Assembly (NCBI GenBank): GCA_051155755.1
Contig: DAXETY010000138.1
Location: 1 to 40,901 of the forward strand
Source: DAXETY01 sp051155755
GTDB taxonomy: Bacteria; Desulfobacterota; Desulfobacteria; Desulfobacterales; SG8-13
DNA: 40,901 nucleotides
Direction: 5' to 3'
Positions 8,507 through 16,883 of the stretch are shown here, piece after piece. Position 1 is the stretch's first letter, and each line of letters opens with the position of its first letter. Under the pieces are notes generated by a model. It did not search any database. It saw only the letters and a program-made list of their open reading frames with translations, and was not told the origin of the DNA. A program made the position numbers and the translations under genes.

Positions 8507-8560
8507 AATGCCGCGAATGTCGTATTTTCGAAAGATGGAAGGGTTCTAGACCGGCGTTCC

Positions 8561-8935
8561 TTATTTTTTGGGGAAGTATTTTACGTTCGGCAGTTTCTGA
8601 AAATCGGAATCCTGCGTCCAAATGGTGCAGTTATAAGCATGGGCCGTTGAGAGAATCAAACTGTCTGCCATCGGCAGGCGATGCTGAAGGCTCAGTTTCG
8701 CGGCGTTGACGGCGATGTTTGCCGTCAGATCGACGATCCGACCTTTCTGCATGGCTGCCGCCGCCTGAAGGGCAGGATGCTCCCCCGCCTCTCGCAGCAC
8801 CACCTTGAAAACCTCGTAAATGATAATGGCGGGCACAATCAGCGATGCCGAATCTTGAAGCGGGGCTGAGAAATGATCCGATTGCGGACCGCCGGAAAAG
8901 TATTCGAGCCACCCGGAGGAATCGACGATGTTCAT
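8561..8935 (-). CDS. vapC: PIN-domain toxin (VapC-like)
   Basis: A 124-residue PIN-domain ribonuclease, the toxin half of a type II toxin-antitoxin pair. The acidic metal-binding residues expected for the family are in place: Asp5 (MNIVDSSGWLEYF), Glu41 (IIYEVFK), Asp91 (PMADSLIL) and Asp109 (TQDSDF). The start ATG overlaps the stop of the upstream AbrB-type antitoxin by 4 bases (ATGA), the usual arrangement. VapC toxins cut tRNA or rRNA; the target cannot be read from sequence. The stop lies 12 bases from the amber codon that precedes the phosphomannomutase, so the mutase may be transcribed from the TA promoter. Confidence 0.88.
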   Translation of the reverse strand: MNIVDSSGWLEYFSGGPQSDHFSAPLQDSASLIVPAIIIYEVFKVVLREAGEHPALQAAAAMQKGRIVDLTANIAVNAAKLSLQHRLPMADSLILSTAHAYNCTIWTQDSDFQKLPNVKYFPKK

Positions 8936-9138
8936 ACGCGATCTTCCTCGCGCGCAAAGTCGGTGTTGATTCCTTTCAGAAATCCTTTCAATTCCGATAT
9001 TTCACGGTCCGGAATCAACTCAATGCGCCCATCGTATTCAAACACTTTCAATTTTTGGCCGGGTCGCAGGCACAATGCTTCACGGATGTTTTTGGGAATC
9101 ACAACCTGATATTTGGGCGAAACGGTTACGGTGTTCAT
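8932..9138 (-). CDS. vapB: AbrB/SpoVT-fold antitoxin (VapB-like)
   Basis: A 68-residue swapped-hairpin DNA-binding protein of the AbrB/MazE-like class: the N-terminal half (TVTVSPKYQVVIPKNIREAL) is the classic AbrB motif, and the charged C-terminal tail (EISELKGFLKG... FAREEDRV) would wrap the toxin. GGGAG lies 5 bases before the ATG. It overlaps the PIN toxin by 4 bases. As in other TA pairs it should neutralise the toxin and repress its own promoter; a palindrome over the -10 region fits this. Confidence 0.88.
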   Translation of the reverse strand: MNTVTVSPKYQVVIPKNIREALCLRPGQKLKVFEYDGRIELIPDREISELKGFLKGINTDFAREEDRV

Positions 9139-9162
9139 GACAACTCCCTATCGATATGAATT

Positions 9163-9199
9163 TGGTATTACCATAAACTTATCGATAATATTCTGTCAA
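9163..9199 (-). promoter_or_regulatory. Promoter and putative operator of the toxin-antitoxin pair
   Basis: On the minus strand TTGACA (9194-9199), an 18-base spacer and TATGGT (9170-9175). A perfect 5-1-5 palindrome TGGTATTACCA (9163-9173) covers the -10, and the symmetrical sequence ATCGAT occurs on both sides of it (9150-9155 region and 9181-9186). This layout suits AbrB-type autorepression. Confidence 0.5.
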
Positions 9200-9277
9200 G
9201 CATGCCCTCCGAATACGGGCCGGTTGTCGACAAGAAAACGGCTGCAATCGGGATCCCGGCCGGCAATACGAAGGAAC

Positions 9278-11515
9278 TCAGTTGCGGTCGCGGTCGAGCT
9301 CGGCCCGGACCACGGCGCCGATCTGCTCCAGCCGGTACGGCTTTTTGATATAGGCGCCGGCGCCCAGGGCCTGGGCCTGCCTGACGCGGGCCGACTCGGA
9401 AAAACCACTGGCAATGACGGCTTTGTGCCCGGGCCAGCGCTGCAGAATCCGGCGATAGGTTTCCAGGCCGTCAATGCCCGGCTCCATGATCATGTCCAGA
9501 ACGATCAGATCAACCGCCTCGTTGGCCAACACATCGATGGCCTGCAGCCCGTCTGCCGCCGTCAAAGCCCGGTAGCCGAGCCGCTGCAGCAGTTTGGCGG
9601 CAATCTCCAGCTGCTCGGGCATGTCGTCTACCACCAGAATCGTCTCACCGCGGCCTTGCAGATGATGCCATGAATCCGGCATCGGCTTTTCCGGCCGTGT
9701 TTCGTGACAGGCCGGCAAAAACACTGTAAATCGGGTGCCCAGTCCCACATCGCTTTTCACTTCGATGTGACCGCGGTGATCTTTTACCGTCCCCCAGACC
9801 ACCGACATGCCCAGTCCGGTGCCGCTTCGTCCCATGGCCTTTTTGGTGTAAAAGGGTTCGAAAATTCGCTGGATATCTTCCGGGGATATCCCGATGCCGT
9901 CGTCGGAGACCCGCAGCATGATTGCATCGCCGGCCTTTACATCCCCGCAGTCGTTGGATTTTTCAATGAACCGATTGGCAGTGGAAATTACAATCCGGCC
10001 GCGACGATGGATCGCTTCGGCGGCATTGGAAACCAGATTCATGATCATCTTGGAGAGATGAACCGCAGAACCGCGGATGCAGAAAAGGTCGTCGGACAGC
10101 CTCAGGTCGATCTCGCACCCGGGATGGTAGGTGTTCAACTTTTCGAATTCCGGACTTTGCAAGTAGTCGCGGATCAAGTCGTTGAGATTGACGATCTCTG
10201 CCACCGCAACGCCCCTTCGGGCCAGTGTCAGCAGATCCTGAACGATGCCGGCGGCTTTTTCACCGGAGCGCTGAATGGTTTGGATCGGTCCGTACAAAGG
10301 GCTGTCGGGCGCCAAGTCCATCAGCAGCAGCTGCGGATAGCTCACCAGTCCGGACAAGACGTTGTTTAGATCGTGGGCGACACCGCCGGCCAGGGTGCCG
10401 ACGGCTTCCATTTTCTGGGCCTGGCGCAGTTTGTCTTCAAGGCGCCTGCGTTCGGCCGCAGCCCGCACCCGGTCGGTGATGTCCCGGATGATGGCCATGG
10501 CCTGATCTTCGCCCACCGCCACCAGTCGGCATTCGAAATGCCGCCGGCGGTCTTCGATCTGCAGTTCGTATTCGAAAATCCGAACGCTTCTTTCCCGCAG
10601 GGCGGCCTGCAGATGCCGGTGGATCCGTCGGGCCAGATGGTCGGGAAGCACTTCATCGACCTTGCGATTCAGCAACGCGTTCGGCGCGATGTGCAGGTCA
10701 TCCGCCGCGCCCCGGTACTCCAGGAAAACCCCCCGCGAATCCATCCGGAACATGACATCGGGCAAGGCGTCCAGCAGTGCCCTGGTTTTGGCCTCGCTTT
10801 CCCGGGTTTTTTCTTCCGCCCTTCGGCGTTCGCCGATCTCCTGCTGCAGCGCCGATTCGCGGGTCCGCACGGTATCGGCCATCTGGCTGAACCGCCGGGC
10901 GATATCGGTCAATTCGCTGTGATGAATTTTATCAAACCGGTAATCGAATTCCCCCTGGGCGACCCGGTCGATACCATCCTGGAGCTGGTTCAGCGGCCGA
11001 CGCATAAAAATGCGCAGCAGCAAACCGGTGGCGAAAAAAATGACGATCAGGGATGCACCCAGGATCATGAGAATGACGTTGCGCAACCACAGCCGATCCG
11101 CGGTATAGGCATCCAGAGACCAGACCAGCTCGACGGTGCCGACCTGCCGGCCCCGGTGAAATATGGGCCGGGATCGAAGCAGTTGCTCGGCGCTGATGCG
11201 TTTGCTGGTAGCTTGATAGAGCACCTTGCCCCCGGCATCTAAAACGCGGATTTCATCCACCACTTCGTTGCCGACGTAGCCGCGCCCGATTTTGGCAATC
11301 TGCTCGTCGTCAAAATCCCAGATCGGCACCGCCAAAACCTCGGCCAGGTTGACAATGTTTTGATCCGCCAGCGCTCGCAGCCGCGCCAGCTCTTCGCGGG
11401 AATGCGCCTTGTAAACCGTAGCCAGCAACACGCCCTCGAAAAGAAACACGAGCAATATCAGGCTGGTGGTCAGCTCCTTGGAAAGGGAGCGTTTTTTCAG
11501 AAAGTGCCATTTCAT
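9278..11515 (-). CDS. Membrane hybrid sensor histidine kinase (HAMP-PAS-HisKA-HATPase-REC)
   Basis: A 745-residue kinase. Residues 17-35 and about 146-168 are membrane helices enclosing a periplasmic sensor domain of about 110 residues (NIVNLAEVLAVPIWDFDDEQI, the type seen in many extracytoplasmic sensors). Then HAMP (about 168-222), a coiled-coil, PAS (about 240-350), HisKA with His381 (GGVAHDLNNVLSGL), HATPase_c with the N box (NLVSNAAEAI, about 493) and G boxes (DDGIGI, SGTGLGM), and a C-terminal receiver with Asp630/Asp631, phospho-acceptor Asp674 (VLDMIMEPGIDG) and Lys in YIKKPYR. No output domain is present, so a phosphotransfer protein or other regulator must follow. No strong ribosome binding site precedes the ATG. 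It lies 101 bases downstream of, and on the same strand as, a duplicated solute-binding protein that could present ligand to its periplasmic domain. Confidence 0.92.
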   Translation of the reverse strand: MKWHFLKKRSLSKELTTSLILLVFLFEGVLLATVYKAHSREELARLRALADQNIVNLAEVLAVPIWDFDDEQIAKIGRGYVGNEVVDEIRVLDAGGKVLYQATSKRISAEQLLRSRPIFHRGRQVGTVELVWSLDAYTADRLWLRNVILMILGASLIVIFFATGLLLRIFMRRPLNQLQDGIDRVAQGEFDYRFDKIHHSELTDIARRFSQMADTVRTRESALQQEIGERRRAEEKTRESEAKTRALLDALPDVMFRMDSRGVFLEYRGAADDLHIAPNALLNRKVDEVLPDHLARRIHRHLQAALRERSVRIFEYELQIEDRRRHFECRLVAVGEDQAMAIIRDITDRVRAAAERRRLEDKLRQAQKMEAVGTLAGGVAHDLNNVLSGLVSYPQLLLMDLAPDSPLYGPIQTIQRSGEKAAGIVQDLLTLARRGVAVAEIVNLNDLIRDYLQSPEFEKLNTYHPGCEIDLRLSDDLFCIRGSAVHLSKMIMNLVSNAAEAIHRRGRIVISTANRFIEKSNDCGDVKAGDAIMLRVSDDGIGISPEDIQRIFEPFYTKKAMGRSGTGLGMSVVWGTVKDHRGHIEVKSDVGLGTRFTVFLPACHETRPEKPMPDSWHHLQGRGETILVVDDMPEQLEIAAKLLQRLGYRALTAADGLQAIDVLANEAVDLIVLDMIMEPGIDGLETYRRILQRWPGHKAVIASGFSESARVRQAQALGAGAYIKKPYRLEQIGAVVRAELDRDRN

Positions 11516-11579
11516 AAAAAAATCGTCTTACAGCGGCTGAGTCAACAGAAGCACGGTTGGGCTTCGATGTTGAACTTGC

Positions 11580-11600
11580 ACCGGGTGCATCGCACCCGGT
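11580..11600. other. Perfect hairpin between solute-binding protein and kinase genes
   Basis: A 9-base inverted repeat ACCGGGTGC / GCACCCGGT with a 3-base loop, in the 101-base gap between the two minus-strand genes. No T-run follows on either strand, so it is not a typical terminator; it may protect the 3' end of the upstream message or attenuate read-through into the kinase. Confidence 0.55.
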
Positions 11601-11616
11601 TTGGGCAAGAATGAAT

Positions 11617-13089
11617 TCAAGGCGCGGAGAAGAATTCCGGATGAAAATCGTATTTTTCCATCAGGGCGGCATAGGTGCCGTCCTGCTTGATTTCGTCCAG
11701 GCAGTGCTGCCAGGCCCGCACCACCGTCAACGGTGTTTCCAGTGAAAACGCGATGTAGTTCTCCACCCGGCGAAAGGCCAGCAAACGCTCCAGCTGACCG
11801 GGATCCACTCCGGCCTGGCGGACCTGATAGGGCATATTGAAATCCGAGCTCACCCACAGGTCGATGTCACCGTCGATCAGGTGGCGGATGTTGCTGATGT
11901 TGCGGTTGGCGCTGACCAGATTTTCGAATCCCAGCGATTTCAGGTACTGTTCCTTGGCATCTCGCAGATAGGTTCCGATTCTCGCCACCCGACGGGCCTG
12001 TTCCAGTGAATCAATCTGCAGACCCGAATTTTTGCGGCCGTAAAATGCCCAGGTCTGGGTATAGATCGGTCCGACCCAGTGAAACAGGCGTTCGCGCTGG
12101 GGCAGCCGCGTGGTGGAAAACAACACCACGTTGGGAGCCGATTTCGCCCGGCTGTATCCGCGGGCCCACGGCACCACCTCGATGCGATCGGGCAGACGCA
12201 GGCGCCGCAATATGTCTCGTACGATCTCGACGGCGAATCCCTCCGCGCGCCCGTCCTGGAGGTAATTGCCCGGCGGAGAGTCTTCGGTGTAAATACTCAG
12301 CGCCGGCCAATCCGGCGTCGATGCGATATCGCCATCGGCATTGGGAATGCTTTCGCGCGGCAGCCACCGCCGGCTGATCGCCGCAAAAGTGCCGTCCTGC
12401 ACCATCGACCGGAGGGCATCCCGCCATCGCTGCACCACTGCCGGAGCGGTCGGCTTGGATATGGCGATGTAGGACTGATAGGTCCGAAAAGGGAGCACCC
12501 GCTTGAGCTCGATGGGATCGATGCCGGCTTTACGGGCGACATCGGGCATGCCGAGGTTGTCGAACAGCCACAGATCCACCCGGCCGGCAATGAGTTTTTT
12601 CAAATTGCTCACCGGTGATTTGGAACTGTCCAGGTTGGTAAATCCCAGATCGCGCAGCAGCTGCTCTTTGACGTCGTCCTTGTAGGTGGCTATAGCCCCC
12701 ACCCGCTTGGCGTCTTCCAGCGAACGAAGTTCGAGCGCCGTGTCCCGGCGGGCATAAAAATTGAAATGGACCGTAAACAGCGGACCGACCCAGTGGAACA
12801 GCGGTTCGCGCTCGGGTGTGCGGGTGGTGGAAAACAACGCGACATTCGGCTGAGTTTGCAGTGCGTGGTACCCACGGGCCCACGGCATGACCTGAATATG
12901 GTCCGCCAGGCTCAGGCGCTTCAGGATTTCACGGACCACCTCGGTGGAAGAGCCCGTGATCCCGCCGTCGTTGGTAAAGTTGAACGGCGGCGATTCTTCC
13001 GTGATGACGGTCATGGCCTGGGTGCTGCCGCATCGAGGCCAGATCATCAATGCCAGGACCACGACCCAAAGAATTGGCTTCCGCTTCAC
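11617..13089 (-). CDS. Secreted tandem-duplicated solute-binding protein (SBP_bac_3-like)
   Basis: A 490-residue exported protein with a signal peptide (KRKPILWVVVLALMIWPRCGSTQA) followed by two homologous copies of an amino-acid-type periplasmic binding domain. Copy one is about residues 26-250 and copy two about 265-490. The copies share many segments in order: ESPPFNF/DSPPGNY, VMPWARGYHA/VVPWARGYSR, PNVALFSTTRTPERE/PNVVLFSTTRLPQRE, FHWVGP in both, KEQLLRDLGF/KEQYLKSLGF, and GRVDLWLFDN/GDIDLWVSSD. No ABC permease or ATPase is nearby; a hybrid kinase follows, so a sensing role is more likely than transport. I place the start at GTG 13087-13089 (AGGGGGG upstream); an upstream ATG at 13167 would lie on the -10 element of the promoter. 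Confidence 0.88.
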   Translation of the reverse strand: MKRKPILWVVVLALMIWPRCGSTQAMTVITEESPPFNFTNDGGITGSSTEVVREILKRLSLADHIQVMPWARGYHALQTQPNVALFSTTRTPEREPLFHWVGPLFTVHFNFYARRDTALELRSLEDAKRVGAIATYKDDVKEQLLRDLGFTNLDSSKSPVSNLKKLIAGRVDLWLFDNLGMPDVARKAGIDPIELKRVLPFRTYQSYIAISKPTAPAVVQRWRDALRSMVQDGTFAAISRRWLPRESIPNADGDIASTPDWPALSIYTEDSPPGNYLQDGRAEGFAVEIVRDILRRLRLPDRIEVVPWARGYSRAKSAPNVVLFSTTRLPQRERLFHWVGPIYTQTWAFYGRKNSGLQIDSLEQARRVARIGTYLRDAKEQYLKSLGFENLVSANRNISNIRHLIDGDIDLWVSSDFNMPYQVRQAGVDPGQLERLLAFRRVENYIAFSLETPLTVVRAWQHCLDEIKQDGTYAALMEKYDFHPEFFSAP

Positions 13090-13166
13090 ATTTTCCCCCC
13101 TGCCTGAAATCGTTGCCGCCCGGCGCACCCGGCCGCCGAGTTGCCCCCCAAACTTCATAAAAACCA

Positions 13167-13172
13167 ATTATA
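13167..13172 (-). promoter_or_regulatory. Consensus -10 element upstream of the solute-binding protein gene
   Basis: On the minus strand the sequence TATAAT is a perfect -10 hexamer, about 78 bases before the chosen GTG start. The region 17 bases further upstream (TTTCGA) is a poor -35, so an activator may be needed. The element also argues against the longer open frame starting at 13167. Confidence 0.45.
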
Positions 13173-13489
13173 ACACATCGAATCTTCCATCGAAACGAAT
13201 ACCGGCCCGGCGATGTTCCCATTTACGCGACGATCGATGCAACCGTAAAACCATGCAGAATTTGTCGGGTTCTTTCAACAAACGGACAATTGGTGTCCGC
13301 CCCGCCAAAGGCGGGATCGGAATGCGCTTGCAGTACGCCCATCCGGTGCACCGCTTCGGTCCCGGCGCAGACGTCCGGCGCCGCAGAGGCGAAAAGCTTG
13401 AAATTTATGAAGCTTACAGAAGCAAAGCCGGTGCCGGCTCCCCCACCGGCGCGACATGGGTCAAAAAATGCCTTACGATTTAACGGAAA
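13173..13489. other. Divergent intergenic region with tandem small hairpins
   Basis: No convincing gene; a 107-codon frame on the minus strand has no ribosome binding site and no protein-like pattern. Two adjacent perfect hairpins are present: CGGACA/TGTCCG (13283-13299) and CCCGCC/GGCGGG (13301-13315). Their role is unknown. Neither has a T-run. Confidence 0.45.
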
Positions 13490-13505
13490 TGGTATGCAAT
13501 TTGCT
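13490..13505 (+). promoter_or_regulatory. Sigma-54-like promoter before the acyltransferase gene
   Basis: TGGTATGCAATTTGCT resembles the sigma-54 consensus TGGCAYRnnnnTTGCW with one mismatch (T for C at position 4) and keeps the required GG (-24) and GC (-12) with 10 bases between them. Predicted transcription start is near 13516, about 50 bases before the ATG at 13565. Confidence 0.4.
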
Positions 13506-13564
13506 CGGGGTATATTCCAAACCGTTTTTTTGCAATCCAACGACAACCTTGCAAGAGGATTTCA

Positions 13565-14947
13565 ATGATTTTCGCAAACAAACCCAAACCGTCCGCCGAT
13601 ATCCACCGGCGGCAGAACCTCTGGGGGCAGGCCCGCCGGCTTGCGGAACGGACGCCGGCATCCCGCAACCGCTACGTGGATTTTCTGCGGGCGGCCTCCA
13701 TTTCGGCGGTTGTGCTGGGCCACTGGCTGATTGCAGCCCCCTATTATGAACCCGGCAAACCGGACATGCAGCATTTGTTGGCGGTCTCGCCCTGGTCTCA
13801 GTGGATCACCTGGTTTTTTCAAGTCATGCCGATTTTCTTTTTCGTGGGCGGATACTCCAACCTGACCTCCTGGCGCGCCGCACAGCGACGCGGAGATTCC
13901 TATGCCGACTGGCTGGGGGGCCGCCTGCGGCGGCTGCTGCAGCCGGTACTGCCGCTGCTGGCCGTTTGGACCGCCCTGGCGCTGCTCGGACAATGGTTCG
14001 GCGTGCCGGACGGTTTCGTCCGGGTCGGCTCGCGGATTGCCCTGGTGCCCACCTGGTTTCTGGCCGTGTACCTGCTGGTGGTATTATTCGTGCCGTTTTC
14101 CAGTGCCGCCTGGCAGCGATTCGGGCTCTGGAGCGTGGCGGCGCTGGTCGCCGGTGCGGCACTGACGGACCTGGCGTTCTTCGGGGCCGGCTGGCGGCAC
14201 CTGGGATGGTTCAATTACCTGTTCGTCTGGCTGGCCGTGCACCAGTTGGGCTACGCCTGGCGCGACGGCAAATTGAATTCGGTCGGCAGAACGCTATGGC
14301 TGTTTCCGGCCGGATTGCTGTCACTGTTGCTTCTGGTGAACTTCGGCCCCTATCCACTGAGCCTGGTGGGTGTCCCCACCGAGACGGTCAGCAACACCCT
14401 GCCGCCCAAACTGCCCCTGCTGGCCCTGGGAACGGCCCAGATCGGCTTGCTGCTCTCGCTGCAGGGACCGGCCCGCCGGTGGCTGGACCGGACCACACCC
14501 TGGACGGCCACGGTGATGGTCAACGGCATGATTATGACCCTGTTTCTGTGGCACAGCACCGCCATGATCCTGGTTATCGGAGCGGGATTTCTGGTGAAGC
14601 CGGAGCTGTATGCGGTCGTGCCCGGCACGGTGTCCTGGTGGGCGTGGCGACCGGTCTGGGCGGCCGTCTTCGCCGCGGCCACCGTTCCGTTTCTGCTGGG
14701 ATTCAGCCGCTTCGAGCGAGCCGCCGCGCGACAAAGACCGCAAGTCTCCGTCGGCCGTCTGTACGCCGGCTGTCTGCTTTCATGCGCGGGTCTGGCATGG
14801 CTGGCGCTGAAGGGCATCGGCGGCAGCGGCCACTGGTTCATCGATGTTGCCTGTCTGGCCATGCCGTTTTGCGGAGCAGCCCTGGCCGGTTTTATTTCCG
14901 TTTCCAAGCAGCATGGAAAACAAATCCGGGCGTCCAGGACTGAATGA
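13565..14947 (+). CDS. Acyltransferase 3 family membrane protein
   Basis: A 460-residue polytopic inner-membrane protein of the acyltransferase-3 (OafA/NodX-like) superfamily, which moves acyl groups onto sugars or lipids of the envelope. After a basic N-terminal tail of about 35 residues comes the family's opening segment NRYVDFLRAASISAVVLGHW with the conserved His, then WFFQVMPIFFFVGGYSN with Arg-rich loops (GGRLRRLLQPVLPLL), and about ten hydrophobic helices in all. AGAGGA is 5 bases before the ATG. The acceptor is unknown; the gene stands alone between sensory genes, though GDP-mannose genes a few kb away hint at surface polysaccharide. A sigma-54-like promoter precedes it. Confidence 0.85.
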   Translation: MIFANKPKPSADIHRRQNLWGQARRLAERTPASRNRYVDFLRAASISAVVLGHWLIAAPYYEPGKPDMQHLLAVSPWSQWITWFFQVMPIFFFVGGYSNLTSWRAAQRRGDSYADWLGGRLRRLLQPVLPLLAVWTALALLGQWFGVPDGFVRVGSRIALVPTWFLAVYLLVVLFVPFSSAAWQRFGLWSVAALVAGAALTDLAFFGAGWRHLGWFNYLFVWLAVHQLGYAWRDGKLNSVGRTLWLFPAGLLSLLLLVNFGPYPLSLVGVPTETVSNTLPPKLPLLALGTAQIGLLLSLQGPARRWLDRTTPWTATVMVNGMIMTLFLWHSTAMILVIGAGFLVKPELYAVVPGTVSWWAWRPVWAAVFAAATVPFLLGFSRFERAAARQRPQVSVGRLYAGCLLSCAGLAWLALKGIGGSGHWFIDVACLAMPFCGAALAGFISVSKQHGKQIRASRTE

Positions 14948-15155
14948 CGAATTTCCAAGGGCCCGCAGAAATCCGGGCCTGCGCCGCAAAACCGAAGACC
15001 ATGGGCGCCTCCGCCGCGGAACGAGGATGTCTGGATGGAAGACCCGGGGCAAGGCAAGGGACATCGATTTGAGCAATTTCAAATCGTATGCTTGCAGAAA
15101 TGACCGTTTTCCGCCGAGGTCCGCCGATGACGGGACGATCCGCGGCCGAACCGGG

Positions 15156-16880
15156 TCATGTGCCGCCGAGCACCTGGCGCACTTTTTTCGACAGAGACTC
15201 CATGCGATAGGGCTTCTGGATAAAACCGTCACAGCCGTTCTGCAGCAGCTCGGCCACTTCTCCGGAGATGTCCACACCGCTGGATATCAAGACCTTGGCG
15301 GCGGGTTGAATCTGCTTGAGACGCCGGTAGACCTCGCCGCCGCTCATCCCCGGCATGATCATGTCCAGAATCACAAGGTCGATTTCCTGGCAGCTACGCT
15401 GAAATACGTGGATGGCGCTTTGCCCATCCCGGGCTTCCAGCACGCGGTAACCGAGTTTGCGCAACATGGCGGCGCCCACCGCCAGCACCGTATCTTCGTC
15501 TTCCACCAGTAGAATCACGCCCTGGCCGGTTACGATCTTCGTTTCGTTGCCCGCTTCCGGAGCGATTTCGCCCTCGGTTGCGGGAAAATAGAGTCGGAAG
15601 TGGGTGCCGTTTCCCACCCGGGATTCGACATCGATGTAGCCGCCGTGGCCTTTGACGATACCGAACACGGAGGCCAGTCCCAGGCCGGTGCCGCGTCCGA
15701 GGGGCTTGGTGGTGAAAAACGGATCGAAGACCCGCTCCAGGGTTTCGGCATCCATGCCGACACCGGTATCCCGCACGGTCAATTCCACATAGATTCCCGG
15801 CACCGGCCGGTACAGCCGGCCGGTCATCTCGCGGTGACTGACGTTGCGGGTCTCTAAAAATAAATCTCCGCCCTCAGGCATGGCGTCGGATGCATTGACG
15901 AACAGGTTCCACAGCACCTGTTCGATTTGGCCGATGTCGGCGTGCAGCAAGTAGGTCTCTTTCGCCAGGTTTTGATGAATGCGGATGTTCTTGCGGGTTC
16001 TTCCGAAGGCACCGGCAACTTCTTCGACCAGGGTTTTGGGATCGAAGGTTTTGACATGGTACTGTCCTTTGCGGGCGTAGCCCAGCAGTTGCCCGGTCAA
16101 CCGGGTGCCGCTGACAATCTGCTTTTCGATGTTTCGCAAATACTCGTAATGTGGATGGGAGGTTTCGATATCGCAAAGCATCAGGGATATGTTGCCCTGA
16201 ATGGCCATCATCAGGTTGTTGAAATCGTGGGCGATTCCGCCGGCCAACGTGCCGATGGCCTCCATTTTCTGGGCGCGGATCAGCTGCGCCTCCAGGATGC
16301 GGCGCTCTTCTTCGAAGCGAATCCGATCGGTGACGTCCATGAAAAAATTCAGGGTCGCCGGCCGTCCCATCCACTCGATGCGGGTACCGCTGGCTTCGAC
16401 CCACTTCACCAGCCCGTTGGCGTCCAAGACCCGAAACGAATAAAGTTCGGGAACCTTCTCCTCCCGCAGACGCTTCAGGTGGCGATGCAGGACCGCCTCG
16501 CGGTCTTCGGGGTGGATGTAGCGAAACGGGTTTTCGTCAAGGCGAATCCGGCCGGTGGCGATGCCCAGAAACTGGGGCACGGAAGGGTTGGCGTACACGA
16601 TCTTTTGGTCCTGGACGACCAGAATGCCGACGTTGATGTTTTCCACCAGGCTGCGATAGCGTTGCTCGGATTCGCGCAGGCGCTGTTCGGCGATTTGGCG
16701 GTCTTCCTGCTCGCCTTCCAGGGCCACCACCATTTTGGCAAGTTGATTGACATCGCGCAGGCGCCGTTTACCGGTGTCGGCGGCGATACGCCGATAGTAG
16801 TCGGCTTCACGGCAGGCCTGCTGCAGCTCCTTTTCCAGAGCCCGGCAGCGGTATTCCCAATCGGATTCTTTGGCCGACAT
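15156..16880 (-). CDS. PAS hybrid histidine kinase with C-terminal receiver, coupled to FIST gene
   Basis: A 574-residue cytoplasmic kinase: N-terminal coiled-coil (about 10-75), PAS domain (about 73-190, with YRSLVENINVGILVVQ and a PAC end VTDRIRFEEE), HisKA with phospho-acceptor His218 (GGIAHDFNNLMMAI), HATPase_c (N box about 325-335, DTGVGM, GRGTGLGLASV) and a receiver domain with Asp460-462 and phospho-acceptor Asp506 (LDMIMPGMSGGE), Thr/Ser and Lys in FIQKPYRM. There are no membrane helices. Its ATG is only 3 bases after the stop of the upstream FIST gene, with GAGG inside that gene's end, so translation is coupled. The FIST protein is therefore the likely sensory partner. Output is unknown because no DNA-binding regulator is adjacent. 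Confidence 0.92.
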   Translation of the reverse strand: MSAKESDWEYRCRALEKELQQACREADYYRRIAADTGKRRLRDVNQLAKMVVALEGEQEDRQIAEQRLRESEQRYRSLVENINVGILVVQDQKIVYANPSVPQFLGIATGRIRLDENPFRYIHPEDREAVLHRHLKRLREEKVPELYSFRVLDANGLVKWVEASGTRIEWMGRPATLNFFMDVTDRIRFEEERRILEAQLIRAQKMEAIGTLAGGIAHDFNNLMMAIQGNISLMLCDIETSHPHYEYLRNIEKQIVSGTRLTGQLLGYARKGQYHVKTFDPKTLVEEVAGAFGRTRKNIRIHQNLAKETYLLHADIGQIEQVLWNLFVNASDAMPEGGDLFLETRNVSHREMTGRLYRPVPGIYVELTVRDTGVGMDAETLERVFDPFFTTKPLGRGTGLGLASVFGIVKGHGGYIDVESRVGNGTHFRLYFPATEGEIAPEAGNETKIVTGQGVILLVEDEDTVLAVGAAMLRKLGYRVLEARDGQSAIHVFQRSCQEIDLVILDMIMPGMSGGEVYRRLKQIQPAAKVLISSGVDISGEVAELLQNGCDGFIQKPYRMESLSKKVRQVLGGT

Positions 16881-16883
16881 GGT

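Noticed and set aside
6200..8650. 816-codon open frame on the plus strand
   Set aside because: It is antisense to the guanylyltransferase and phosphomannomutase genes, which have full family motifs. Long antisense frames are expected in GC-rich DNA with strong third-position bias.
13223..13546. 107-codon minus-strand frame in the divergent intergenic region
   Set aside because: No ribosome binding site, unusual composition, and it covers the hairpins and the sigma-54-like element.
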